Shown here one piece after another: positions 44,126 through 55,438 of a stretch of DNA of 64,000 nucleotides. Under the pieces are notes generated by a model, which saw only the letters and a list, made by a program, of their open reading frames with translations, had not been told where the DNA came from and made no database searches. The stretch is from Posidonia oceanica. Its lineage: Eukaryota > Streptophyta > Magnoliopsida > Alismatales > Posidoniaceae. The stretch spans positions 434,001-498,000 of the forward strand of contig JAZBRS010000011.1 of assembly GCA_037176725.1 (NCBI GenBank), given 5' to 3'. The position numbers were made by a program, and so were the translations under genes. Position 1 is the first letter of the stretch, and each line of letters opens with the position of its first letter.

Positions 44126-45198
44126 TGTAGTAATCCTGAATTCCGATCGTCCATGCACGTTACTAAGGCTTGCATGCACCGATCAAAATAGGCTCACTAT
44201 ATGCGATTGGATCTGAGGGAAGAACTCGACTCGGAAACGCTGGCAAAAGAAAAGAAAAGAAATGATAAGACAATTCGGAGTCGCCACCAGGTCTATTGGA
44301 TTAGAAGACAAAGAAAACCAGGGGTTAAGCATGAAAAGACATGCAAAAACGGATGCAAGGAGGGGCAAAGGGATGTGATGCTAAGCTAAGCTACGCTATG
44401 CTATGCTATGCTATGACTCAAGCCTAGGATAAGGGAAAGGTCGATGCGAGCCAAGAGAAAGGGCAAGGACTCCTGTTACGCACGGGGAAGGTGTTAGGCA
44501 CCCCCGATACGTCCGAGAGTTGGTCTTTCTTAGGCAATCTCGCGCTAATGCAGGGAATTGCTAGCCTAATGCCTAAATGCCATAAATGCTTACCTGTTAT
44601 GAATTGGAAATGAACGTGCTATCTATGTGCTCAGCCACGCTGCTAGTGTTCCGAACTGGGCAAACCCTGGTTTGTGAGAACTCCTAAGTAGTAAGCATTA
44701 CAGCCCTATATGCAGATGCAAGCGATAAAACGAAACAGCAGGATTTCGACTGAAATGGAGAAGAGATGGGTAGTTACTCAAGCTTGGAAGGTAGTGGATG
44801 GCATGGAGTGGGAGAGGTGACAAGTAGTAAGTGTGGGGAGGCGCGAGATTGGACGGGAGGTGAGCCGAAGGGGCAGAGCAGCTGCTGCTGCAACCGAGCC
44901 GTTGGACGCCAGACCAGAGGGTGTCCAACGTTGGACGTTGGAATAGGGCACGTCCAACATTGGACGTTGCCTATTCTAGTGTCCAACGCGCTCAGTTGGC
45001 AAAAGGTTGCAAAAGGGCTTGGGCTTGGGCCAAAGAGGTGGAAAAAGGTGTAAAAAGGCTTGAGGTTGGGATTTAGGTGAGGTTTTGGGCTGGGTTTTGG
45101 GCTAGAAAAGGGGTAGAAAAAGGAGTGCCATCCAGAGTCCACACGAGCCTGCAGGGGAAAACAACCAACTTCTGGGCTATCAAAATGGGGTGTCTACA
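44126..45198 (-). repeat. I 5' LTR (1073 bp, internally deleted)
   Basis: Co-linear with the 3' LTR except that 3' LTR positions of about 33821-36025 (2.2 kb) are missing. In the intact LTR the lost segment is bounded by agcggg at both ends (33818-33823 and 36023-36028), and a single agcagg remains at the joint (44736-44741). One palindrome locus is retained at 44901-44988. Confidence 0.85.
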
Positions 45199-45203
45199 GT
45201 ATC

Positions 45204-46103
45204 TATCCGCCCCCCATGCATCAGGTTTAGACCCTAGCATACATCCCTGCATACACTGCACCCACGCACGGATACGTCGGTCGTCACGTCGCATTACTAG
45301 GCGACGCGACGATGGATTTGGAGGAGCACCTCGGTGCGACCCGGACGATGTATGTGGTCCCTGCCCCTGCTGCACCATCACCTTTGGCAGGAAATCCCGA
45401 CCACATCAATGACAGGGTGGACCTTATGGAGAAGGCACTACGTCTAGGGCAGGGCGCTGACCACTTGTCCTGCCAACTTCGGGACCTCTGTCTCTTTTTC
45501 GAAGCGACACTCCCAGCGAAGTTCCGCATCCCGAAATTCGAAAAGTACAACGGTAGAGGCTGCCCTATTTCCCATCTGAAGACATACTACGGGGACCTTC
45601 CTCAACTTCAGGCTGATGAAAGGCTCCTTATTTGCCTGTTTCGGAAGAGTCTAACCAGTCCCACGCTCAAGTGGTTCACTTCCCTTGACATGGCTGCGGT
45701 TCAGACTTGAACTGATCTTTCTCATGCTTTCCTTGAGCAGTATACTTCCAACCTCGACTTGACCCCCAAGAGGGAGCATCTTGTCGCCATCCGGTAGAGA
45801 CCCCAAGAGCCATTCAGGGAGTATGTCTGTCGCTGGCGCTCCACAGCTGCCCAGGTCAAAGATAGACCCTCCAAGGAGGATTCTATCGAGATGATCATAA
45901 AAGGGGCACTACCAGCGACTGGAACTCAACTTTGCATTCAGCACAACACTAGTTTTACATCGCTGGTTAGGGCTGGCACCTGCTTGGAAAGCTTACTGCG
46001 AAGTGGGCATTTCCCCACACTTTCTGCATTGGCTAGGCAGGCCAACACCTGCAGCAATCGCCACAGCAGCAACAGCAACAACAACTCCGCTCCCAACTAC
46101 TCC
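45204..46103 (+). pseudogene. H gag, part 2
   Basis: Resumes after the I target duplication (YPPPMHQV-TAG-TLAYIPAYTAP). Capsid core: FRIPKFEKYNGRGCPISHLK and LLICLFRKSLTSPTLKWF (45520-45690). Stops: TAG 45228, TGA 45708 (in QT-TGA-TDLS, a Trp codon in relatives) and TAG 45795. The Asn/Ser-rich linker (SNRHSSNSNNNSAPNYS) runs to 46103, where the solo LTR S enters after actcc. Confidence 0.85.
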
Positions 46104-48391
46104 TGTAACACCTGGGAATTCATTTTCCTTGTTATTATGCTTTTTAATGAATTCCTTGGCTGTTGTCGGGTGTTACTGGCCTTGCGGGCCCCACTTGAGT
46201 TTGTTGTGGGCCCCATTTGTGATTTGTATGGGTCTCCACCTGTATTATTGTTGTGGACTCCCACTTGTGGTGGTTGGTGGGACAGATTGTGGTCTAGTCC
46301 CTACCTCCTTCTCTCTCTTTCTCTCCCTCTCTTTCTCTCCCTTCCTCTCTCTCTCTCTCTCTCCCTCCCTCTCTCTCTCCTTCCCACCCTCTCCCTCATG
46401 TGCCCTCCCCCTCCCTTCTCTTTTCTCCTCCTCCCCCTCATGCGGGTGCCATTCCTCCCCCTCACGCGTGCGTCCCCCCTCTCCCCCTCGTGCCCGCTCC
46501 TCCTACCTCTCGCCCACGCCCGTGTCCTAACCCGACCGGCGCAGCCCTCTCCCCTCCCTCTCCCCATCTCCATCTCCTCCTCCCTCCACTCTCTCCTCCT
46601 CCATTTCCCCCTCCCGTCCCTTCCTTCCTCTTCCTCTTCCTCCTCGGCTGTTGGCGGTTGCTGGTGGTGGCCAGCATACGGTGGTGGCCGGCGTGCGGTG
46701 GCGGTCGGCAGTGGTGCAGCAAGCTCCGATCGTCGTTTTGGTGGAGCGGCGAGCCCAAGTACGGTGCGTGGAGCTTGGAGTGCATGTGGATTGCTAGAGG
46801 ACAGGGGTTGTCCCTTTGTCCCAAGGTACACGCCTCGCCATAGTAGATTAAATATATAGAATTTGCTATGCATGCTTGCCTTGCCATGATTTTGTGATAT
46901 GGAAGTGTTTAGCAATTTTTAGGGATTTATATGCATTTTAGCCAGATTTATTGGCTTAGGTTGCCTTTTGACTTGAATGTGGTTTTCCACCGTTTGATGA
47001 GGTTGTATGCTCTCAAACGGCTTGAATATGATTTAATTGTGTACCTTGTCATGTTTATATGTTATGGTAGAGGTTTGGTGATTTTTAGAGATTTAATGTG
47101 GTTTTGGCCGAATTTATGGCCCGAATGACTTAAATGCTTATATTGTGGTTTCCCGATGAATTCCGGTGTTTTAGGCCTTGAATTGAGGCAAATGTGATAT
47201 GTTTGGGTTGCTTGAGCGGATGTGCTCGCTTCCATGTGTTGCACGCTTGGTTTGGCATGGATTTGATAGTGTTTTGAGGTTTTGATAGAAAATGGCTTGA
47301 ATATTAGATTTCCGGTGTTTTCTTGTGTTGCGTGCCTCGGAATGCCATATTGAGTATATGGTTGCATTCCTTGTTTAATTCTGGAGATTCCGGTATATGG
47401 CATGCTAGTTTTAGAGTTTGATTTGGGTGTTTTGGGTTTTAAGTCGGTTTTATAAGTTGACTGCCCTGTCCTGGTTCGGCACGACCTTTTTGGTCGGTCT
47501 ATCGATTTCTGGGGGAAATCGGTACACCGGTGTGATATCAGTGTCACCTTTTTCTGTCAGATTTAGACTAGAACCTGGTTTTGGTCAACCGATATTGATC
47601 GATCTACCGTTTTCAGGGTTGGATCGATCGGCTGGTGGATTTAGTTCCATCGAAGCAGGGATTTTCGGTATGACTGATGTGATATTGGTCTGTTGATCAC
47701 TGTGCGGACCGGTCGGCCGGTCGGTGGATTTGGTTCCACCGAAACAGGAATTTTCGATCTACCGGTTGGAGTACCTGTCTACCGATTTTGGTCTGAGATG
47801 CTCTCCCGGGCTTGTTTTCCAATGTGGTTTCCTCGGTTGGTTTTGGGGCTTATTGTGCTTTAGCCCATGATATTTGATAAATGTTTTCAAAGAGATTTTT
47901 GTGGAAAAATATGAATGGTTTGCAAATGGTTTTGCCAAGGTTCTCCCAGGCTTGTTTTCCGGTGGGCCGTGGTTTGTGATATAGATTTTGTAAACGCCTG
48001 TCTTTCCCTGTGTTAGCATAGTGGCTTTGGGAAGGGTGTTTTATTTAATTATATTGCTTATTGTGGACCAAGATTTTTGGGGTTTTACCGATTGTACCGT
48101 ATTTGAGGTTTTATGCCAGTTTCTCGTGTGGTTTTTGCGAGGTGTGTGTGCTGGGTGACGATTTCTAGGTCACTCACGTGTGTTTTATGTGGTTTTTAGT
48201 TGCAAGTACAGATGATTAGCTGGTTCGGAGTTCTAGTGCATATAGTGGGAGTCACGTAGCTGTCCACTGTAGGTTCCTGGCATAGATATTTGTTGTGCAG
48301 CCCAATAGTTTGTTGTAATTGTTGTAATTAATTAAGTTTTAAAAAATTTTGTTGGGCTTGGTTTTTGTGGGTAGCGACTCGGGTCATTACA
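46104..48391 (+). repeat. S: solo LTR of a Tekay/Del-like element (2288 bp)
   Basis: Begins TGTAACACCTGGG, ends GGGTCATTACA, and is flanked by actcc (46099-46103 and 48392-48396). No internal region, primer site or polypurine tract is present, so it is a solo LTR left by recombination between two LTRs. End sequences are of chromovirus Del/Tekay type. It contains a CT-rich stretch (46300-46650), which creates long but meaningless ORFs on both strands, and a palindrome-rich part (47480-47790). Confidence 0.88.
47480..47790. repeat. Palindrome-rich stretch in S
   Basis: Recurring ggtcggtc/gaccggtc/gatcgatc words such as ccggtcggccggtcgg (near 47709). A related block is repeated at about 47634-47670 and 47724-47760 (ttagttccatcgaagcagg and ttggttccaccgaaacagg). 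Confidence 0.7.
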
Positions 48392-48945
48392 ACTCCAAAC
48401 AGTACGCTGTCGCATACGTCAAACCTCCCGCAGAGCCTGCCTATGCAGCAAGTCAGCCAAACACTTTTCCGCTAGTGCACGCACCTAACTATGCACCCAC
48501 TGCCACCGTCGAGCCTGTGCATCACGTCGCATCCACTCGGCAAAGGCTCCATCCAAGGCAAAGACGATCTCGTCGGGCTGAGTGTGATTACCCCCCTCTG
48601 CTCGAACCACTGAGCGTCATCTTCCCTCAAGTTGAGTGCTCCTGAGACTCCCGGCTGTCCGTCCGTTACCGAACCCCCCTCCATGGTGACATTATACGGA
48701 TCAGTTCTGCAGTTTCCAACGGGCCACCGAGCACTCGACGGATGATTGCCTCACTCTCTGGAATGCCATTCAGCACTTGATCAATCGCAGGATTATCAGC
48801 GTTGACGAGTAGGAGGCAGCACATACACATACACCTGCACTTGCACTCGCACACCCTAGTGTAGCCGACCCTTCCTCTTCCGAGCCTGCAGGCTTCGCAG
48901 TTGCCGGAACCTCGGGGGTCTATCCTAATCTTCTCTGAGTCTAAC
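48392..48945 (+). pseudogene. H gag, part 3 (C-terminus)
   Basis: Continues SKQYAVAYVKPPAEPAYAASQPN and VEPVHHVASTRQRLHPRQRR. After frameshifts near 48630 it gives a decayed zinc knuckle (CSFQRATEHSTDDC, where the first His is Gln) and NAIQHLINR. A TAG follows near 48810, and the end is GTSGVYPNLL, matching the end of I gag (GTSGAYLNLL). Confidence 0.8.
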
Positions 48946-49440
48946 TCCGCCCCGATGGATCCTTTCGATCCCATCGGTGCAATCTCCTTTTCTCGCCCTT
49001 CCCAGTTCGCCCGGGGGACGCTCGAAGACACAACGACAGAATCAACAGCAAACCTGATCGCGACACCATCCAGGTTTGTATCTCCTACAACCCAGGCAGC
49101 TCCAGTGCTCCCCGCACTGCCATTAGCAGCCCCAGTGCTCCCTGCACTGCCTCCAGCAGCTCCAGTGCTCCCTGCACTGCCATCAGCAGCCTTAGTGCTC
49201 CCCACACTGCCGACACAGACTCCGACGACAGCACCAACAGCGTAGGAGTGGACCCAGCACCTTCCTCCCGAGGTCGCTAACAAGTACGTCTCTCTTACTC
49301 TCTCTTTTGTTTCTTGCTTTGTCGTTTCGTTTTTTGTCGTTTTGTTTTGCGTTTTCTCGTTTGTCAGAAAACCCATAAAAAATACAAAACACTTGAAAAC
49401 CCAAAAACATGCATTTCTTTCTCATGCATTCATCTATTCT
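48946..49440 (+). other. H region between gag and hairpin array
   Basis: Contains a short tandem repeat of a ~30-base unit (cagcagctccagtgctccctgcactgcc-like, 49090-49215), then T-rich sequence. The ORFs on either strand are low complexity; no gene is supported. Confidence 0.55.
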
Positions 49441-49670
49441 GGCTAGCAGCCCTAACTACTCGGTGATAGGTCCGTCAACCTATTACTCTGCATTTCCATT
49501 TTTTTCCACCACCAGGCTGGCAGCCCTAACTGCTCCGCGATGGGTCCGTTAACCTATCACCATCGGGCTGGCACCCCTAACCGCTTGGCGATAGGTCCGT
49601 TAACCTATCACCCTCAGGCTGATATTCCTAACTATCCGGTGATAGGTTCGTCAACTTATCACCTGGCATA
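49441..49670. repeat. Hairpin array of element H
   Basis: Four units in element sense. Stem 1: GATAGGT/ACCTATT, GATGGGT/ACCTATC, GATAGGT/ACCTATC and GATAGGT/ACTTATC around CCGTCA, CCGTTA or TCGTCA loops. Stem 2: around CCCTAA, for example GGCAG/CTGC and GATA/TATC. Differences within pairs are mostly G-T wobbles or compensated. Confidence 0.8.
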
Positions 49671-49679
49671 TATCAATCA

Positions 49680-51067
49680 ACTTGCATGCATATCAATCAT
49701 CTTGTACATACCTGTCATCATGCATTCTTCATTTTTTGCATATGCATATCATTTTCTTGCATCCTATAAAGTCAAAAGCGCCAAAAAAATCAAGAAAATC
49801 AAAAACAACAAAAATATTTTCTTCGCTTTGCTGCTGGTTCTCCCTTTTTATGTTTTCCAAACAAAAAAACCATAAAAATATAAAACCAATGCAAAAACCC
49901 AAAATATGTTTGTCCCTTTCCCTTCTAAAAAATACAAAAACCACAAACATTTGTATAATCAAAAACCCGGATTCGGACAAACAAGCAGCACCGAGAGGAT
50001 GTCAAGCATCGACAATATCAGACAGGTCTCACCTGAGTAGCGCCATCTCTTGCATGTGGCCACAGAGTGAGACTGAGAGTAGAATAGAACATCTCGCTGA
50101 GCTTTAAAACTCCCAAAAGCGAGATCCACCTTATCCAGAGAGTCCACCGACATGGAGATGACCGAAGCAAAGCAGAGTATAGCTAGAGGCTGCCTGTACG
50201 CATTGCAGAGGCTGGGGGTGTACGCCAAACAGCCGAACTCTTAACGCCTCACCTGGGACCGCTACCCCAAGAGGGCAAAGTCATGCATATCCAAAAGAAT
50301 ATAAATCATGTGAACCAGAAAAAAAAAGATAACATGATATGCATGCTGAGCATAAAAGAAAAATGAAGACAGAAGTTGAAGAAAGAAGGCACTCATGAGA
50401 GTAGTGACTCGGACGAGCGTCGAAGCCATCTCAGCATTCAACTCCAAACGCCACACTGGCAACTGCACGGGACACCATATCAGGAGGACCTGGCCCCACC
50501 CTCCAAGCGCAGCAGCATGCTCCAATCCCCTCTATAAACAACAATTACCCCTTGGCAGGCTAAATGCAACTCCAGTCACTCAAGAGGGGAAAAGAAATCA
50601 TTCTGTGAGCGTCAAAAGCGGTATTCGGTCCCCGAAGAATTGAGACGGAGGCTATGAAGCTACATCCAACGCTTCTGCTACCCATGCAGCCGAAGGCTAT
50701 ACTATATGAAGCTAAGGCCTCATCCCGAGCCAAAAGTGAGAATGAGAGCCACCGACCACAACTCGGCAAGGCGTCGCTCGAGGATCAAGTCTCCTGAGTC
50801 AGAAAGTGCGGAAGCACCCTCAACATCAGCAGCTTTTGTGTCCAAAGCCACCAAAACATGCATGCTGTAATATATTTTTATCTTTCCTTCTCCCTGTTTT
50901 CAAAACCGGAGTCAAGGACGAGCACCTTTTGCCCGACATCGCTCAGAGGCACCGTGCTTTTCAAGTTTTGGCCCCCACTGCGTTGGGAGGTCTGTGATGA
51001 CCGGCATGTCCCTCGTTTGTCACCTCGTAACATTATGATGCATGCCTGCTCTGAGACCATTGCACAC
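49680..51067 (+). other. H 3' non-coding region with small ORFs
   Basis: Co-linear with I 38830-40230 in reverse. It includes antisense ORFs (50262-50525 and 50560-50769) and the sense ORF 50395-50643. It ends at ...gcacac where the Athila LTR starts. The second hairpin array seen in I would lie beyond the Athila insertion. Confidence 0.65.
50395..50643 (+). CDS. Small conserved ORF downstream of gag (82 aa), element H
   Basis: Counterpart of the ORF at 39274-39525: begins MRVVTRTSVEAISAF, middle HIRRTWPHPPSAAACSN, ends VSVKSGIRSPKN. Same start and stop, and one codon shorter through a 3-base gap that keeps frame. No domain recognised. Many replacements are radical, so non-coding drift without indels is also possible. 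Confidence 0.35.
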   Translation: MRVVTRTSVEAISAFNSKRHTGNCTGHHIRRTWPHPPSAAACSNPLYKQQLPLGRLNATPVTQEGKRNHSVSVKSGIRSPKN

Positions 51068-52338
51068 TGATTAGCATATTATTCTTACATATTTTATGCC
51101 CATATTTATCTCTTTTGTTCTTAAATAATATTACTCGAGATATTTGGTGCAATTTGTGTAGGAACTTTGGACCTGAAGAGAAAAGAGAAAAAGAAGGAAG
51201 AAAAATGATAAAAGGAAAAAGAAATGCAAATCCAAGGAAAAAAGAAATGCAAATCCATGCAAGATATCAATTCTACTTTTTCCACGTGTGTGAACACAAG
51301 GAGGAAGATAAGATAACAGAATCAATCAAGTTGGAGCTAAATCAGGGACAGCTGGCGCTTCCTAGGCACCCAAGAGGACATCTGGCGCCTCCCAGGCGCC
51401 CGGAAGAGATATTTTGGACTCGGTCTTTGGCGTCCACACAGTTCACTTGTAAATATCTTGTAAGTGAAATGTAGTTTCCTCATTAGTTTCCGGATTTGTT
51501 TATGTGACAGCCAAGTCCTTGTAAGCCTATAAAAGGGACCCATTGTGTAAACCCTAAAGGAGGATCATCTTCCACATTAGGCTTAGATTATTTTCTTCCA
51601 TTGTTTTAGAGTTCTTAAAGCTTAGTTTCTGTAACCAAGGTATTTTATTAATTGAAGTTCATTTTTCTTTATCTTAATTATGTCTTGCTCTTCTCTTTCC
51701 TTTCTTTTATTTCAAAGTTTTTTATTATCATGTGTGGCTAAGTTTTTAGATCTAGGGTTTAGATGAAGTTTATGTATGTTCATATGTTGTGATTAAGTTT
51801 CTCTTTGTCTTCTCATACTTAAATGCTATGATTATGTAGACTGGATGTATATGACATGAATCATTCATTATTCAATAAACTTTGATAGATTAATATTGAT
51901 AATATCTTTTTAATCTATACTTAGGGAAGAATAACTTGGGAGTTGTGTATATAATCGCAGATCTATCATATATCATTTGATTTAGTTTATTTTGTGTGAT
52001 TTTATCTTAGGAGTTGATAATTTATAGTGCTTTGCATATAGGTTATGCTTGTTAGGATAAGAACCATTGAGTAAACTATTTAAATCATGAAAAGAGACAA
52101 GAGTGGATTTAATCATGCATATTGGATTTTATATAAATGGATTCAAAGCCCTAGGTTTGTTTTAATTAATTTGATTATATCTTCTATTTGTAGTTCTTAA
52201 TCATCATCAATCTCAACCCCTCTTTTAATAATTGATAATTAATCTCTTTATTTTGAAACAATATTCTCTGTGGGATTGACCCGTATTTTGCATACGTACT
52301 ACATAGTACACCGTGCACTTGCGGTTATTTAAAATTCA
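51068..52338 (+). repeat. Athila 5' LTR (about 1.27 kb)
   Basis: Starts TGATTAGCATATT and ends near ATTCA before the primer site. It contains the palindromic 17-mer GGCGCCTCCCAGGCGCC at 51384-51400. No gene inside. The right limit is uncertain by about 10 bp. Confidence 0.75.
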
Positions 52339-52349
52339 TATTAAGTTTT

Positions 52350-52367
52350 TGGCACTGTTGTTGGGGA
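52350..52367 (+). promoter_or_regulatory. Athila primer-binding site, decayed
   Basis: TGGCACTGTTGTTGGGGA, against the usual Athila site TGGCGCCGTTGCCGGGGA (tRNA-Asp type). All four differences are C to T or G to A, three of them at CG dinucleotides. Confidence 0.8.
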
Positions 52368-53472
52368 ATAGTGTTTTTAGAACATTGAGTTATTATCGGT
52401 TATTTCTTTCTTTTCATTTTTATATAAAAAAAAATTCATTTTATCTATCTTACTGTGATAATTAGTTCAAGATCAGAAGAATCAGGAAGAAATTTTCAGA
52501 AGATTTCAAGGACCAAGGGCGCCTCCCAGGCGCCGATCTGCGTTACTAGAGCCTCCTGGGCGCCCAGGTTTGATATTTTCTCTGATATTTTAATTTCAGT
52601 TATTCCTGGTTTTTTCTAGAATCCTAATCTAGGGTTTAATTATTGTTTCTATTTCTATTTTTTCTCGTTCACTAATTTAAAAATAAAAAACCCAATTAAA
52701 AAGATTTCATAAGATAGAAGTTTGTTTTTAGGGCATATATCATATAGTTTGCATTTAGAGTAATTTTTATTTCCTGTTATTTTATTTTGGTGATTGCTGG
52801 AGGAAAAGGTACATGTTCTGCTACTTGATTCTTTACATTTTAGAGCATATAGTTAGTAGGAAGAACAACTTGTTTGAGCATAATTGTTTGTTGTATATCA
52901 TTTCAAAGTACCTAAGGGCAAAACCTATAGCACAAGATAAGGTGGGGATTTCATCACCCTTCCTTAGCCCACAAACAACAAAAGCAAGCAATGAGCATTG
53001 ACCTAAACTTCAATTAAAATCAAGTAGACATCGGCCCCTAAGGTTTGAGCTCAATAGGACAAGTAAAACCTAAAGAGAATTGAATTTAAAATTCTTACTC
53101 CTTATTGGTGTCTAAGAAAAGTGGTTCAAAGAGGCTAGACCTCTTAAAAGGCAAAGTGGTTATTTAATTAGGTCCGTTGCTTACACACTGGGAGCCTCCC
53201 ACTTTCCTCCACTGATCTGGCTAACTCGGTTTGAGTAATTTTGAACTAAGGATCTTGAAGTTTAACTTGGAAGTTAGGAGCTGTCTAGATTTTAGGTCAA
53301 CATTAGAATTAAGATTTGTTTGACTTGTGTGATTAGATTAGGCATCTTTCTTCTCTATCTGTAATCTCCTCATCTATTTAGTTCATATTATCTCATCTTT
53401 TCTTCTTTTATATTTTCATTGCATTTTGTTATTTAAAAAAAAAGAGAGAGAGAGAGAAGTTTCATCAAGTGC
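52368..53472 (+). other. Athila leader
   Basis: Non-coding. It holds a second copy of GGCGCCTCCCAGGCGCC (52518-52534) and the perfect palindrome CCTGGGCGCCCAGG (52555-52568), then AT-rich DNA. The 62-codon ORF at 52813-53001 has no support. Confidence 0.65.
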
Positions 53473-55438
53473 ATGCCCGTTTGGATCCGTGATTTGACTC
53501 ATCGTCTCATCCGTATCAAATCTAAAGATTTTGAAATGGCTGATGAAGTGCACAATCCACCTCTAGCTTTAGAAACCAGGTGTTACCCAGTGAGACTTGC
53601 ACAACCATCTTACATTAGACTTTCAAATGCTAATGGCAACCATTTTGAACTCAAATCTAATTATATTGGTCAGTTGTCTAAGTTCATGGGTCTAGAATCT
53701 GAAGATGCTTATTGGTTCATCAATGAGTTTGAGGAAGTGTGTAGTATGATGAAACTACAGCAGTTGTCTGATGATGCAGTCCGATTAAGATTCATCCCTT
53801 TTACATTAAAAGACAATGCTAAAAAATGGCTTTATAGTCTAACAACCAATTCAATCACCACTTGGGCCCAATTCTGCACTATATTTCTAAAAAAATATTA
53901 TCCTATTCATAAGACCATCAAATTTAGAAATGAAATTCATTCATCTAAACAACAAAGTGGTGAGTCTTTTGGAAATATTTTGATAGATTTAAGGATCTCT
54001 TGGCCCAGTGTCCACACCATAGAATTGAAAAATGTAGACTATGCCAAATCATTTATGGGGGTCTAGATATTTTAACTAGGACAATGTTTGAGTCTATGTG
54101 TCAGGGAGCCTTCATGAAGAAAAATGAAGAAGAGGCATGGGAATTCCTAGGAGAATTAGCTAAGAAAACAATGCAGTGGGAATATACAAATAATCAATTA
54201 ATTGATAAACCCACACCCTCTAAAGGCGGTATTCACTCAATAGAGTCTTCTATAGCTACTAAAGTTAAATACAATACACTATCTCGTAGATTAGAAGCTC
54301 TAGAGATGAAGGAAAAAGCTCAGGTAAACCAAGTGTCTGACCGAGTTCCTTAGTGTAAAGGTTGTCACATGGAGGGTCATGTGATGGAAGAGTGTCCTAC
54401 AATCGGAGGTCAACCTAATTATGGACCTGAACAATTAAATGCAACCTTTGCTAGGCCCCGAAATGATTCATATGCCTCAACTTACAATCCAGGATGGAGG
54501 AATTATCCTAATTTTTCTTGGAACCAGCAACCTCATCAAGGAAGTAACAATTTTGCTTTCTCCCAAGGCCAACAATAGCACTCAAATCAATTTAGGCCCA
54601 ATCATCCTGTTCAGCAGAATTTTAATGCAAGATCACAACCCAACCCACCTCTAGGATTTAATGACAATGAGAGGAGAATGAGCACCCTGGAGAAACGCGT
54701 GGAAGCCCTTCTCAATGCTAATTCACAAACAAATACTAGCATAGCTGCAAATACGCAAGCCATATCTCGACTCGAGATGCAATTAAATCAACTAACCACT
54801 TTGGTTGGAGGGAGAGAGAAAGGAACCTTCCATAGTCAACCTGTCCCAAACCCTAGAGGTCAAGCCCAAAATCCAAATCAAGGGCAGGTTCATGTGATTC
54901 AAGATGACCAAGTCAACCATGTTAATGCTATTGTTACATTAAGATCTAGAAAACAGGTAGACAACCATGTTGTCATGCCTGATCATGCTGTTAGGATTCA
55001 GAAGGACTCACCTTCTGACTCAACTACACCAGTCCAATCCCACTCAGGCCAGTCTGAGGAGCCTGAGAATTCTGAAGAACCCAACAAAGATGTTGGGCCC
55101 TCTAATAAGTCAATTGTGAAGACCATGCAGAAATCCATTGTTCCATTTCCTAATAGGCTCAAAAATAAAAAGGAATCTGCACAAATGGAAAAGATATTAG
55201 AGGTGTTTAGAGAAGTTAAGGTAAATATTCCTCTCTTAGATGCAATCCAACAGGTCCCTACCTATGCCAAATACCTTAAGGACTTGTGCGCTAGAAAGAG
55301 AACCACAAATATGCCTAAGAAAGCTTTTCTAGCAGCCAATGTCAGCTCTATTATGACAGATCAATTATGTATGAAATATAAGGACCTTGGAAGTCCCACA
55401 ATCTCATGTACAATAGGTAACACTTTGATTAAAGGGCT
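53473..55438 (+). pseudogene. Athila gag remnant
   Basis: Possible starts are ATG 53473 or, better in context, ATG 53536 (MADEVHNPPLALE). Capsid: FELKSNYIGQLSKFMGL, EEVCSMMKLQQLSDDAVRLR, DNAKKWLYSLTTNSITTW. A frameshift near 53990 moves the frame at RFKDLL/AQCPHH. Then NQ-rich sequence, TAG at 54351, a CCHC knuckle CKGCHMEGHVMEEC, TAG at 54576, and a coiled-coil-like stretch (LEKRVEALLNANSQ, ISRLEMQLNQLTTLVGG). Linker to 55438, where a further frameshift leads into protease. Confidence 0.82.

Larger units (their letters stand above)
33208..45198 (-). mobile_element. Element I: gag-only Tat-type retrotransposon (TR-GAG-like)
   Basis: Complete insertion of 11,991 bp on the minus strand, flanked by gtatc (33203-33207 and 45199-45203), TGTAGACACCCC...GGATTACTACA at the ends. 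Order: 5' LTR (45198-44126), primer site, leader, gag (43009-40812), hairpin array A, a region with small ORFs, hairpin array B, polypurine tract, 3' LTR (36492-33208). No protease, RT, RNase H or integrase is present in the roughly 4.3 kb between gag and the 3' LTR. This matches the plan of non-autonomous LTR elements with a GAG domain described in plants. They need enzymes from an autonomous partner; E1-like elements are candidates by similarity. Confidence 0.87.
15806..51067 (+). mobile_element. Element H: broken Tat-type gag-only retrotransposon hosting E1, I and S
   Basis: H is seen in pieces: LTR end (15806-16311), primer site (16315-16332), leader (16333-17870 and 32310-32537), gag (32538-33207, 45204-46103, 48392-48945), then non-coding DNA with a hairpin array (48946-51067). 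Between the pieces are E1, I and S, each flanked by a 5-bp duplication of H sequence. After gag there is no protease, RT or integrase. The same is true of its relative I, so lack of pol looks like a family trait rather than local damage. H is cut at 51068 by an Athila LTR; its 3' end would lie beyond the window. Confidence 0.8.

Noticed and set aside
46301..46915. Long ORFs on both strands (up to 322 codons) across the CT-rich part of S
   Set aside because: They arise from CT-rich low-complexity sequence inside a solo LTR and cross the LTR border; there is no domain.
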